From the NCBI GenBank assembly GCA_039029455.1, contig JBCCGE010000007.1, positions 1 through 64,000 of the forward strand: a stretch of 64,000 bases of DNA. Direction: 5' to 3'. Shown here piece by piece: positions 52,015-60,661 of this stretch. The notes under the pieces were generated by a model. The model made no database searches. It was given only the letters and a program-made list of their open reading frames with translations, and had not been told where the DNA came from. Origin of the DNA: JBCCGE01 sp039029455. Its GTDB lineage: Bacteria; Pseudomonadota; Gammaproteobacteria; Arenicellales; Poriferihabitantaceae. The first letter of the stretch is position 1; every line of letters starts with the position of its first letter. Made by a program: the position numbers and the translations under genes.

Positions 52015-52935
52015 CTACTGTCTCGATTTGTTGACGAGCCAGGGCGGATTGCTGCCGATTCGATCGATCAGAAAATCGATAAATGCCCGGACCTTCGCTG
52101 ACAGGACATTGGATTTGGGATACACCAGCCACAGTGCGGATCGATCCTTGACGTCGTATCGTGGCAAAACGCGGATCAGCGAACCGTCCTGCAGCTCCCG
52201 ATAGACACTCCAGAGCGAATTCGCGGAAATTCCGCATCCGGCAACCGTCGCCAGCTTCTGGGTCAGGCCGTCGTCAATCGTCAGTCGACTTCTGGCAAGA
52301 CGCGGATCGAAGATACCCTCTTTCCCTGAAGAGCTCGCAAGCCGTCGAGATTTCTGCTCCCGAAAGCCGATCAGGCTGTGCTCCGCAAGCTCGTCAGGAT
52401 GTTCGGGAACACCGTTTGCTTTCAGGTAATGCGGAGATGCGCAGAGTATTCGGTCGTCATCCGCCAGTTTGCGACAGCGCAGACTGGAGTCTTCAATCTC
52501 GGAGTTTCTGAGCGCGAGGTCAAAGCTGCCCTGAATCAGATCAAATGGGAGATCCGAAAGCCGCAGGTCAAGATGAATGGCGGGATGAGCCCTCAGGAAT
52601 TCCGGTAGCAATGGCGTCAGATGAAGCTGTGCAAAGGTGCTGGACGCGGCGACGCGAAGGGTGCCCGAAATCGTCTCACTTTCGAGTCCAAGTGCCGCCC
52701 GAGCCGCCTGTTCCTGAGCCAGTATTTCTCGCGCATACGGCAGGAATTCCGAACCTTCGGTTGACAGTGATACCTTGCGGGTTGAGCGATGAAACAGATC
52801 GCAGCCCAGAGTCCGTTCAAGCTTGGCCAGCCGGGTACTGGCCACCGACGGAGCCAGCCCCATGGCCTGCCCGGCGGCGCTGATGTTCAGAGATTCCGCG
52901 GCCAGCACAAACAATTGAATCGATTCAGTATTCAT
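52015..52935 (-). CDS. LysR-family transcriptional regulator
   Basis: About 306 residues from ATG 52935. The N-terminal helix-turn-helix has NISAAGQAMGLAPSVASTRL and the C-terminal domain carries the LysR effector fold. It is divergent from the DUF1330 gene at 53041 with a 105-nt control region that holds inverted TTTTCAAAAG / CTTTTTGAAAA pieces. It probably regulates that gene. The effector is not evident. Confidence 0.85.
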   Translation of the reverse strand: MNTESIQLFVLAAESLNISAAGQAMGLAPSVASTRLAKLERTLGCDLFHRSTRKVSLSTEGSEFLPYAREILAQEQAARAALGLESETISGTLRVAASSTFAQLHLTPLLPEFLRAHPAIHLDLRLSDLPFDLIQGSFDLALRNSEIEDSSLRCRKLADDDRILCASPHYLKANGVPEHPDELAEHSLIGFREQKSRRLASSSGKEGIFDPRLARSRLTIDDGLTQKLATVAGCGISANSLWSVYRELQDGSLIRVLPRYDVKDRSALWLVYPKSNVLSAKVRAFIDFLIDRIGSNPPWLVNKSRQ

Positions 52936-52940
52936 GATTA

Positions 52941-52996
52941 TTTTCAAAAGCTGAATTATCTATTCCAATTTACAGCGTTTATATTCTTTTTGAAAA
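52941..52996. promoter_or_regulatory. inverted repeat in the LysR/DUF1330 control region
   Basis: TTTTCAAAAG (52941-52950) and CTTTTTGAAAA (52986-52996) are near-palindromic arms 35 nt apart between two divergent genes. They could be LysR contact sites flanking the promoters. Confidence 0.4.
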
Positions 52997-53040
52997 GTGT
53001 TTTTATCCGAGACCTGATCACATCGTATTGGAGAATCAAC

Positions 53041-53346
53041 ATGACCTACTATTCTGTTCTCGCTGTTACCCCCACTTCCGACGACTGGGTCGGTGATTAC
53101 GTTGAACCGGCTACCGCGCTGGTATCCGCCCACGGCGGTGAGTACCTGGCACGCACCGCGAGCCACGAGCGCCTGGAGGGCGAGGGAGACGACGCCGCGC
53201 TTCGCATCATCATTCGATGGCCGTCAAAAGACGCTGCGAACGCATTTATGACCGATCCTGAATACGTCCCTTTGCTGGCCGCGCGAACCAATGGCTCTAT
53301 CAGTCATCATTTCCTGATCGAAGGCAAAGACGATCTGGCACAGTGA
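53041..53346 (+). CDS. DUF1330 small protein
   Basis: A 101-residue protein starting at ATG 53041, with GGAG 8 nt before. The sequence YYSVLAVTPTSDDWVGDYVEPAT, SAHGGEYLARTASHERLEG and RIIIRWPSKDAANAFMTDPEYVPL match the dimeric alpha-beta barrel of DUF1330. No biochemical role is known for the family. It is divergent from a LysR gene and probably under its control. Confidence 0.75.
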   Translation: MTYYSVLAVTPTSDDWVGDYVEPATALVSAHGGEYLARTASHERLEGEGDDAALRIIIRWPSKDAANAFMTDPEYVPLLAARTNGSISHHFLIEGKDDLAQ

Positions 53347-53447
53347 GCAAAATTTGTGTCGGAAAATAGTGTTGCCCAGCGATACCATTTTCCGGCACGA
53401 AAAACTGCAATTTGCAGCTCAGTAACCAGACGGTCTTCTGCCTGCTC

Positions 53448-54083
53448 TCAGCAGATTTGGTATACAAATATCCGCGCGATCACATTGGGCTCTTCGACGG
53501 TAAACGGGCGAAATCGATCGCTTTTTTCAATCAGCGTCCACAAACCTTCGGCCTCTATCGAGTCCTGTTTCTCGCGGAACCCTCCCTGCTCATATATGTC
53601 ATCTCTGACGTTGAAAACCAGATAACCCCGTGAAGCCGTCACCCGCACGAGTTCGTCAAAGCTCGAACTTGGTGCATGCCCTTCGGTAAAAACCCCGGTG
53701 GATATAACTGCGGCGAAATAGTCGTCTGGAAAATCCAGATGATCACCGAGCGTCATATTCTGCAGCCGACTGTAGGCACCGGTTTGTTGCGCCACATCAA
53801 GCATATTCTCCGACAAATCGATGCCCTCGATATTTCGGTAACCCAGTATTTTCAGATTGTCTCCTGTCAATCCGGTACCGCAACCTGCGTCAAGTATCGG
53901 CAGATCAGAAGGCGCAACGTATCGACTCAAAAACCCGGGGGTGAGTGACGGCAGTCTAAACCCGGCTTTCGCATTCTCTCGGTCATAACTGGACGCCCAA
54001 TCCTGATAGTGTGATTCAAGGGAGGCATTGTCCGTTGCTCCAAATGCGGCCGCGACCGACTCGTTGTCAAATTTGTCGTTCAT
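53448..54083 (-). CDS. SAM-dependent methyltransferase (class I)
   Basis: A 211-residue class I methyltransferase. The SAM-binding motif ILDAGCGTGLTGDNLKILGY (about residue 62) and EGIDLSENMLDVAQQ are clear. The N-terminus SLESHYQDWASSYDRENAKAGF is like WBSCR27-type (METTL27) small-molecule methyltransferases. The substrate is unknown. It starts at ATG 54083; over 370 nt without a gene separate it from the regulator at 54464. Confidence 0.8.
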   Translation of the reverse strand: MNDKFDNESVAAAFGATDNASLESHYQDWASSYDRENAKAGFRLPSLTPGFLSRYVAPSDLPILDAGCGTGLTGDNLKILGYRNIEGIDLSENMLDVAQQTGAYSRLQNMTLGDHLDFPDDYFAAVISTGVFTEGHAPSSSFDELVRVTASRGYLVFNVRDDIYEQGGFREKQDSIEAEGLWTLIEKSDRFRPFTVEEPNVIARIFVYQIC

Positions 54084-54463
54084 TAAACCTGTCGATGTGA
54101 ATCAGTTCAGGGAGATGATCGCACAATTCACAGAACCAGAGACGAACCCGGGCGCTGTTCAATGTGATCGACGAAATCTTGTTTTTCTGTCAAACAGTTG
54201 GAATACGGAGAAGTCGGTCGGCCTTACACCAGAGAATGTTTTACCTCAGGGTCACTTCAGCTTTTGGGTTGCCTTCGGCAAGTACCTTAATTAACCCATC
54301 ATTATGCATTTCAACACGTGCGTGCACGTCGGATCGTGGTGCGAAAAACCAGATGATAGATTTTTGCAGGAAGCGTCAAACACACTCGCATTGGCGTATT
54401 CGAGATAGGAAGCTTGTTTGTCTTCACTGTAATTGCGAGAAACCCGGTGACGCGGCAATCGTG
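54084..54463. other. intergenic region with a possible gene remnant
   Basis: About 380 nt. On the minus strand a short open frame at about 54282-54416 ends in VEMHNDGLIKVLAEGNPKAE and looks protein-like, but stops lie close upstream and no family is recognised. A plus frame (54028-54294) overlaps the methyltransferase start and shows nothing. No repeat or RNA is recognised. Confidence 0.35.
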
Positions 54464-55423
54464 TTAACCCAACTGCCGGCGTAACCTCGTCACCGTCGTC
54501 TCAAACTCGCTGCGAAAGGCTCGACAGAAAGACGACGCTGAGGGAAAGCCGCAGCGCAGCGCGATCTGCTCCACGCCCAATTCAGTGTCCTGCACCAGAT
54601 AGCGGGCGCGCTGCAGGCGGAACATTTTCTGGTAGCGACCGGGGGTCATGCCGAGCTCGCGTTCGAACACACGGTTCAATGTTCTCTTGGACGTCGACAC
54701 TTTCCGCGCCAGCTCGGACACGGACAGCGGGGTCTCCACATGACTGGCCATAATGTCCATTGCATCCAGCAGCAGGGGCGAACCCCGCTCTTCCGCACCC
54801 GCGGTCGATTCGTTGGCGCGATGCTGATTGGCGGGATCGTAGGCGAACATGGTTGAGGCGCTGAAGGCCGCCGCCGCGCCGTACTTTTTCTGAATCAGTT
54901 CCAGCATCATCGACAGCGTGGCGGCCGCGCTGCCGCTGGTGATATAGGGTTTCGATTCGACAAAACGCTTCCGCGACACCCGGACTCTTGGAAACGCCTC
55001 CTTGAAATCATCCAGCTCCTGCCAGTGGATAGTAGCGTCGTGCCCGTCGAGCACCCCCGCCGACGCCAGCAGCCAGGCCGAGGAATCCAGCGCCAGCACA
55101 CTCGCAACTTTTCGTATCGCCGACCGCAGAACCGGTCTGAGCGCCGACTGATCCATTTTGCGGATGTTGTATCCGGCGACCAGCACCAGATTCTCACCCA
55201 CGTCATTGACATCGAAACGCCCGTCCGGCGCAATGGTCAGCTCGCTGGAACTCACAGCGGGTTCACCGCTCAGCGTCGACACTCGCCAGCTCGGAGGATT
55301 GCCCGCCGCAGCACGGGCATTGCGCTTGACGTCTCGCAGCGGTTCCAGCGCATTGGCCAGCACCATGTTTGAAAAGCCGTCAAACAGCAGAAATTCGAAA
55401 TCGGGTCGATGTTTTGGCAGCAT
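54464..55423 (-). CDS. GlxA-family (DJ-1/PfpI + AraC) regulator of the carnitine operon (inferred)
   Basis: About 319 residues from ATG 55423 (TTG 55459 would overlap the palindrome at 55436). The N-terminal DJ-1/PfpI-like domain has FEFLLFDGFSNMVLANALEP and SAWLLASAGVLDG; the C-terminal AraC domain has SVSELARKVSTSKRTLNRVF and PGRYQKMFRLQRAR. The domain set is that of CdhR/GbdR, which activate carnitine and betaine genes. It is divergent from a six-gene carnitine cluster with a palindrome in the gap, so it very likely controls that cluster. Binding and inducer are not shown. Confidence 0.8.
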   Translation of the reverse strand: MLPKHRPDFEFLLFDGFSNMVLANALEPLRDVKRNARAAAGNPPSWRVSTLSGEPAVSSSELTIAPDGRFDVNDVGENLVLVAGYNIRKMDQSALRPVLRSAIRKVASVLALDSSAWLLASAGVLDGHDATIHWQELDDFKEAFPRVRVSRKRFVESKPYITSGSAAATLSMMLELIQKKYGAAAAFSASTMFAYDPANQHRANESTAGAEERGSPLLLDAMDIMASHVETPLSVSELARKVSTSKRTLNRVFERELGMTPGRYQKMFRLQRARYLVQDTELGVEQIALRCGFPSASSFCRAFRSEFETTVTRLRRQLG

Positions 55424-55435
55424 TTGACAATTTAA

Positions 55436-55458
55436 TGGCACATTTTGGCAATGTGTCA
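55436..55458. promoter_or_regulatory. inverted repeat TGGCACATT-N5-AATGTGTCA, candidate regulator site
   Basis: The arms match at 8 of 9 positions. It sits between the GlxA-type regulator (ATG 55423) and the first gene of the carnitine cluster (55534/55549). It is a good candidate for the regulator's binding site. Confidence 0.65.
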
Positions 55459-55533
55459 AGGATGATCTGGTGAAAAATCGAGCGTCTAAACCGGTCTGTT
55501 CCCCTCTACTGACCGATCATTTTTTGCCCCGGA

Positions 55534-57495
55534 ATGAAGGCCAACGCGATGAATGAGCCCACAGCACTCTGGACCCCTGAAGACGCATCAGCGGGCGACA
55601 CCCTGATGCACGACTTCGCGCGTCTGGCAGAGCAAACCACCGGGCAGACATTTCCGCAGTACGCCGACCTGCACCGCTGGTCCGTTGAACAGCCCGGCAA
55701 GTTCTGGTCGCTGGCCTGGTCCTTTTGCGGCCTGCAGGGTAAGCCGGGAGATGTCGACTATGTTGGCGATCAAAGCATCCGCAACTGCCGCTTTTTTCCC
55801 GAGGCAAGACTCAACGTCGTTGACTCGTTTCTGAAAAATGCCGACGACCGCGAAGCCATTGTCTTTATCGGTGAAGACGGTCGACGCAGCGTCTGCACTC
55901 GCGCCGAACTGAAAGTCGAAGTCGCCGAGCTCGCCGAGGCCATACGTCGGCAGGGCATTGAAAAAGACGATCACGTGGTTGGCTTCGTGCCCAACATGCC
56001 GCAGACGGTTGCCGCCATGCTGGCCACTGTATCGTTGGGCGCCGTCTGGTCATCCTGCGCTCCGGAGAGCGGTGTCGACGTTGTCGTTGATCGCTTCGGT
56101 CAGCTCGATCCCAAACTGATGTTCGCCGCGGACGGCTATCACTACGCCGGCAAAACCTTCGACACCCTGCCCACCGTTCAGGCGGTGTGCGAGCGCATTC
56201 CGTCCATTGAAAAGGTCGTCGTCTGGCCCTACGCCCACGACGCCGGCAACCTGTCGGACCGGACGGTTGCATACGACGCATTCCGGATCAGTGACGCACC
56301 CGAACTGGATGCCGAATCCGTCGGCTTCAGCCATCCGATGTACGTCATGTTTTCATCGGGCACCACCGGCAAGCCAAAATGCATCGAGCATTCCGGCGGC
56401 GGCACTCTGCTGCGCCTGATGGTCGAGCAGCAGATCCACAGCGACGTGCGCCCGGGCGATCGACTGCTGTACTACTCCACCTGCAACTGGATGATGTGGA
56501 ACTGGCAGGTGGCCGCACTGGCCTCGGAAGCCACCATCGTGATCTACGACGGCAACCCCATGTTCCCCGACGTGTCCCGGTTGTTTCAGATCGCCGAATC
56601 CGAACGCCTGAACCAGCTCGGTGTATCGGCAAAATTTATCGACGCCGTCGCCAAGGCCGGCTATCGACCCGCGGAGCATCACGACCTGTCGAACCTGCGC
56701 ACCGTGTTCTCCACCGGATCTCCCCTGTCCCCCGACGGCTTTCATCACGTCTACGACGACTGGGCTTCCGATATCTATCTCGCCTCGATCTGCGGCGGCA
56801 CCGACATACTCGGCGCATTTATCGGCGGCTGTCCCACCCTGCCGGTCTATCCGGGCGAGATCACCTGCGCCCTGCTCGGCATGGACGTCAGCGTTTTTAA
56901 TAGTGACGGCGACGAGATTGCCGACAGCCCGGGTGAACTGGTCTGCCGTAACGCGCACCCGTCCATGCCGACGCGTTTTCTCGGCGACGAAGACGGACAG
57001 CGCTACCACAGCGCCTATTTCGACAAATTCGACAACGTCTGGTGCCAGGGCGATTTCACCATCCGCACCGGGCGCAACAGTTTCGTCGTTCTCGGCCGCT
57101 CCGACGCGACCCTGAATCCCGGCGGCGTGCGCATCGGCACTGCGGAAATTTATCGTCAGCTCGATCGAATCGACGCGGTCACCGACTCGGTGGTTGTCGG
57201 CCAGCAATTCGACAGCGACACCCGGGTCGTGCTGTTTGTTGTCCTCGCCGACGACCAGAACCTGGACGACGATCTCGTCAAACGGATCAAAATCGATATC
57301 CGAAAAAATGCATCACCCCGTCACGTGCCGGCGAAAATCATCGCCGTGCCCGACGTGCCGCGAACCAAGTCTGGCAAAATTGCCGAGCTCGCGGTGCGCG
57401 ACGTGGTGAATCAACAACCGGTTCGCAATATCTCCGGGCTCGCCAATCCGGACGCGCTGGACCATTTTAAAAATCAACCCGAACTCGATACCTAA
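55534..57495 (+). CDS. acetoacetyl-CoA synthetase
   Basis: A 653-residue adenylate-forming ligase. Motifs: YVMFSSGTTGKPKCIEHSGG (ATP-binding, about residue 270), FSTGSPLSPDGFHHVY and the SICGGTDILGAFIGG stretch specific to acetoacetyl-CoA synthetases; the C-terminal PRTKSGKIAELAVRD carries the catalytic Lys. ATG 55549 has AAGG upstream and may be the true start, five codons inside. Dehydrocarnitine cleavage by the next gene's enzyme yields acetoacetate; this ligase would activate it for return to acetyl-CoA. It is the first gene of the cluster, 13 nt before the BKACE gene. Confidence 0.85.
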   Translation: MKANAMNEPTALWTPEDASAGDTLMHDFARLAEQTTGQTFPQYADLHRWSVEQPGKFWSLAWSFCGLQGKPGDVDYVGDQSIRNCRFFPEARLNVVDSFLKNADDREAIVFIGEDGRRSVCTRAELKVEVAELAEAIRRQGIEKDDHVVGFVPNMPQTVAAMLATVSLGAVWSSCAPESGVDVVVDRFGQLDPKLMFAADGYHYAGKTFDTLPTVQAVCERIPSIEKVVVWPYAHDAGNLSDRTVAYDAFRISDAPELDAESVGFSHPMYVMFSSGTTGKPKCIEHSGGGTLLRLMVEQQIHSDVRPGDRLLYYSTCNWMMWNWQVAALASEATIVIYDGNPMFPDVSRLFQIAESERLNQLGVSAKFIDAVAKAGYRPAEHHDLSNLRTVFSTGSPLSPDGFHHVYDDWASDIYLASICGGTDILGAFIGGCPTLPVYPGEITCALLGMDVSVFNSDGDEIADSPGELVCRNAHPSMPTRFLGDEDGQRYHSAYFDKFDNVWCQGDFTIRTGRNSFVVLGRSDATLNPGGVRIGTAEIYRQLDRIDAVTDSVVVGQQFDSDTRVVLFVVLADDQNLDDDLVKRIKIDIRKNASPRHVPAKIIAVPDVPRTKSGKIAELAVRDVVNQQPVRNISGLANPDALDHFKNQPELDT

Positions 57496-57507
57496 CCGGA
57501 GGTCACC

Positions 57508-58422
57508 ATGCCCCTTTCCATGAATCGCGATGTTTTTATTACCTGCGCCGTCACCGGCTCGGGCGGCACCCAGGATCGCTCGCCCCACGTACCGCGCAGC
57601 CCGGAGCAGATCGCCAACTCGGCCATTGACGCCGCCAAAGCCGGCGCCGCCGTCGTCCACTGCCACGTGCGCGATCCGGAAACCGGCACACCGTCGCGAC
57701 GGGTCGACCTCTACCGCGAACTCACCGAACGCGTACGCGACGCTGGCGTCGACGCCGTCCTCAACCTGACTGCCGGCATGGGCGGTGACATGGTGTTCGG
57801 CTCGCCCGAAGCGCCATTGCCGATCAATGAAAACGGCACCGACATGGCGGGCGCCACTGAGCGGATGGAGCATGTGCGCGTGTGCCGGCCGGAAATCTGC
57901 ACTCTGGACTGCGGCACCATGAACTTCGCCGAGGCCGACTACGTTATGACCAATACCCCCGGCATCCTGCGCGCGATGGGTCAACAGATGACTGACCTCG
58001 ACGTGCGCGTCGAAATCGAAGCTTTCGACACCGGTCATCTCTGGTTTGCCAAGCAGCTGGTCGATGAAGGCGTTCTGAAATCACCCGCCCTGGTGCAGCT
58101 GTGCATGGGGGTTCCCTGGGGCGCACCGAACGATCTGAACACGCTGATGGCGATGGTCAACAACGTTCCCAGCGACTGGTTCTGGTCGGCGTTCTCCCTC
58201 GGCCGCGACCAGATGCCCTATGTTGCCGCGGCGGTACTCGCCGGCGGTAACGTCCGTGTAGGTCTGGAAGACAATCTCTATCTCGAGCGCGGTGTGCTCG
58301 CGACCAACGCCCAGCTGGTGGAAAAAGCCGTCGGCATCATCGAGGCCCTTGGCGCCAACGTCATCGGTCCCGAGGCGGTGCGCGAGAAACTTGGCCTGAC
58401 CAAACGCGCACCCGCGTCCTGA
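57508..58422 (+). CDS. BKACE-family 3-dehydrocarnitine cleavage enzyme
   Basis: A 304-residue DUF849/BKACE (beta-keto acid cleavage enzyme). Zinc ligands are seen in VVHCHVRDPETG (about residue 50), with the substrate-binding region in LNLTAGMGG and GLEDNLYLERG (Glu about 252). It would condense 3-dehydrocarnitine with acetyl-CoA to give acetoacetate and betainyl-CoA. The start ATG 57508 has GGAGGT 4 nt before. Its neighbours are acetoacetyl-CoA synthetase and L-carnitine dehydrogenase, an unusually clear context for the dehydrocarnitine-specific branch. Confidence 0.85.
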   Translation: MPLSMNRDVFITCAVTGSGGTQDRSPHVPRSPEQIANSAIDAAKAGAAVVHCHVRDPETGTPSRRVDLYRELTERVRDAGVDAVLNLTAGMGGDMVFGSPEAPLPINENGTDMAGATERMEHVRVCRPEICTLDCGTMNFAEADYVMTNTPGILRAMGQQMTDLDVRVEIEAFDTGHLWFAKQLVDEGVLKSPALVQLCMGVPWGAPNDLNTLMAMVNNVPSDWFWSAFSLGRDQMPYVAAAVLAGGNVRVGLEDNLYLERGVLATNAQLVEKAVGIIEALGANVIGPEAVREKLGLTKRAPAS

Positions 58423-58435
58423 CCGGAACACTCCC

Positions 58436-59410
58436 ATGACAGACAAGGCAACGATTGTTGGCGGCGGCGTCATCGGCGGCGGCTGGGCCGCCCGCTTCCT
58501 GTTCAACGGCTGGAACGTGTCGGTGTTCGATCCAGACCCGGAAGCGGAGCGCAAGATCGGTGAAGTACTGGCCAATGCGCGTCAGGCTTTGCCACAGCTC
58601 TACGACCGCGCCCTGCCCGCAGAGGGCGCCCTGACCTTTCACGACGATCTGGCCGAAGCGCTCACGGGCGCGCGCTGGATTCAGGAAAGCGTGCCCGAGC
58701 GACTCGAGTTCAAGCACGTCATCTACAAACAGATTCAGGAACACGCTCCCGCGGATGCCGCACTCGGCTCGTCGACGTCGGGCTTCAAGCCGTCCGAGCT
58801 GCAGGAAGGCGCAACCGCCCCTGAGCAGATTGTCGTCACCCACCCGTTTAACCCGGTGTATCTGTTGCCGCTGGTTGAAGTGGTGCCCTCCGACGTCACC
58901 AACCCGGAAGTGGTTAGCGACGCGAAAGAGATTCTTACCTCCCTCGGCATGAAACCCCTGGTGGTGCGTAAAGAAATCGAAGCGCATATCGCCGACCGCA
59001 TGCTCGAGGCCGTGTGGCGCGAAGGGCTGTGGCTAATCAAGGACGGCATCTGCACCACCGAAGAACTCGACGACGCCATTCGCTACGGGTTCGGCCTGCG
59101 CTGGGCGCAGATGGGACTGTTCGAAACCTATCGCATCGCCGGCGGCGAAGCGGGCATGAAACATTTCATGGCCCAGTTCGGACCCGCGCTGGAATGGCCC
59201 TGGACCAAGCTGATGGACGTGCCCGAATTTAACGACGAGCTGGTGGACCTGATCGCCGGACAGTCCGACGATCAGTCGGGGCATATGTCGATCCGCGAGC
59301 TGGAGCAACTGCGCGACACCAATCTCGTCGGCATTATGCGGGCGCTGAAGAAAACCGGCACCGGCGCAGGCGACACCATCAACACACACGAATCCACACT
59401 GGCGGGCTGA
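58436..59410 (+). CDS. lcdH: L-carnitine 3-dehydrogenase
   Basis: A 324-residue NAD-dependent enzyme of the 3-hydroxyacyl-CoA dehydrogenase family. It has VGGGVIGGGWAARFLFNGW for NAD, SSTSGFKPSEL, VVTHPFNPVYLLPLVEVV with the catalytic His, and the carnitine-dehydrogenase mark YGFGLRWAQMGLFETYRIAG then GEAGMKHFM. It oxidises L-carnitine to 3-dehydrocarnitine. It starts at ATG 58436, 13 nt after the BKACE gene. No thioesterase domain is fused at its C-terminus, although some carnitine dehydrogenases have one. Confidence 0.9.
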   Translation: MTDKATIVGGGVIGGGWAARFLFNGWNVSVFDPDPEAERKIGEVLANARQALPQLYDRALPAEGALTFHDDLAEALTGARWIQESVPERLEFKHVIYKQIQEHAPADAALGSSTSGFKPSELQEGATAPEQIVVTHPFNPVYLLPLVEVVPSDVTNPEVVSDAKEILTSLGMKPLVVRKEIEAHIADRMLEAVWREGLWLIKDGICTTEELDDAIRYGFGLRWAQMGLFETYRIAGGEAGMKHFMAQFGPALEWPWTKLMDVPEFNDELVDLIAGQSDDQSGHMSIRELEQLRDTNLVGIMRALKKTGTGAGDTINTHESTLAG

Positions 59411-59497
59411 CGCGTTTCGACCCGCGCCGCAAACCAGTATGATCCACACACTATTTTAGACAGCAGTACCTCACCCGACCGCGCGTCAGGAATTGTT

Positions 59498-60661
59498 ATG
59501 AATTTTGCACTTACCGAAGAACACGAAATGATCATGGACACGACGAAGGCTTTCGTCGAAAAGGAATTGAATCCCTACGAGGACGAGATCGAGCGCACCG
59601 GCGTGATCCCGCCGGAAATCGTGCCGGTCCTGCGGCAGAAGGCCATCGAGGCCGGTCTGTTCGCCGCCAACCTGCCGGAAGAAGTCGGCGGCGCGGGTCT
59701 GGATACGGTGTCGTGGGTCTGCTTCGAAAAAGAGCTGTCGAAAACCAACTACGGCCTGCACTGGACGGTAGTCTGCCGTCCGTCCAACGCCCTGCTGGCC
59801 TGCGAGGGCGAGCAGCGCGAGAAATACCTGTTCCCCTGCGTGCGGGGCGAGAAGTCGGACTGCCTGGCGATGACCGAACCCGGCGCCGGCTCCGACCTGC
59901 GCGGCATGAAAGCCTCAGCCAAACAAGACGGCGACGACTGGATTCTGAACGGCACCAAACATTTCATCTCCTACGCCGACTGGGCCGACTTTGCTATTTG
60001 CTTCATGGCCACCGGCGAGGAAGACACCCCGCGCGGCAAGAAGAAACTCATCACCGCGTTCTTCGTCGACAAAGGCCATCCGGGATTCACCATTCGCGAC
60101 GGCTACAAGAACGTCGCCCACCGCGGCTTCAACAACAGCATCCTCGAATTCAACAACTGCCGCGTGCCGAAAGAAGCGATCCTTGGCGAAGTGCATAAAG
60201 GTTTCGATGTGGCCAACACCTGGCTCGGCGCCACCCGTCTGCAGATCGCGGCCGGTTGCGTCGGTCGTGCGGAAGTGGCGATGGATCAATCATTGAACTG
60301 GGCCGCCGAGCGCGAACAGTTCGGCCAGAAAATCGGCAAGTTCCAGGGCGTCTCCTTCAAACTCGCCGACATGGCCATGCAGATGAAAGCCTCCTGGTTA
60401 ATGACGCTGGAATGCGCCTGGAAATGCGACGAAGGCACGGTCACCGATCAGGACATGGCCATGGCCAAGCTCCACGCTACCGAAATGCTGCAGATGGTTT
60501 CCGACGAGGCGATCCAGATTCACGGCGGCATGGGTCTGATGGACGACCTGCCGCTGGAGCGCATCTGGCGCGACGCGCGACTGGAGCGGATCTGGGAAGG
60601 CACCAGCGAAATCCAGCGCCACATTATTTCCCGCGCCCTGCTGCGACCGCTCGGCGCTTGA
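59498..60661 (+). CDS. acyl-CoA dehydrogenase, probably gamma-butyrobetainyl-CoA dehydrogenase
   Basis: A 387-residue flavoprotein. The signature LAMTEPGAGSDLRGMKA, FISYADWADF, REQFGQKIGKFQGV and the catalytic Glu in RIWEGTSEIQRH are typical of the acyl-CoA dehydrogenase family. It is not a close match to CaiA of E. coli, but its place between L-carnitine dehydrogenase and a CaiD-type hydratase supports oxidation of gamma-butyrobetainyl-CoA to crotonobetainyl-CoA. ATG 59498 is preceded by AGGA. Its stop overlaps the start of the next gene (TGATG). Confidence 0.8.
   Translation: MNFALTEEHEMIMDTTKAFVEKELNPYEDEIERTGVIPPEIVPVLRQKAIEAGLFAANLPEEVGGAGLDTVSWVCFEKELSKTNYGLHWTVVCRPSNALLACEGEQREKYLFPCVRGEKSDCLAMTEPGAGSDLRGMKASAKQDGDDWILNGTKHFISYADWADFAICFMATGEEDTPRGKKKLITAFFVDKGHPGFTIRDGYKNVAHRGFNNSILEFNNCRVPKEAILGEVHKGFDVANTWLGATRLQIAAGCVGRAEVAMDQSLNWAAEREQFGQKIGKFQGVSFKLADMAMQMKASWLMTLECAWKCDEGTVTDQDMAMAKLHATEMLQMVSDEAIQIHGGMGLMDDLPLERIWRDARLERIWEGTSEIQRHIISRALLRPLGA

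Noticed and set aside
54028..54294. 88-codon plus-strand frame
   Set aside because: It begins antisense inside the methyltransferase gene and lacks motifs or a ribosome binding site.
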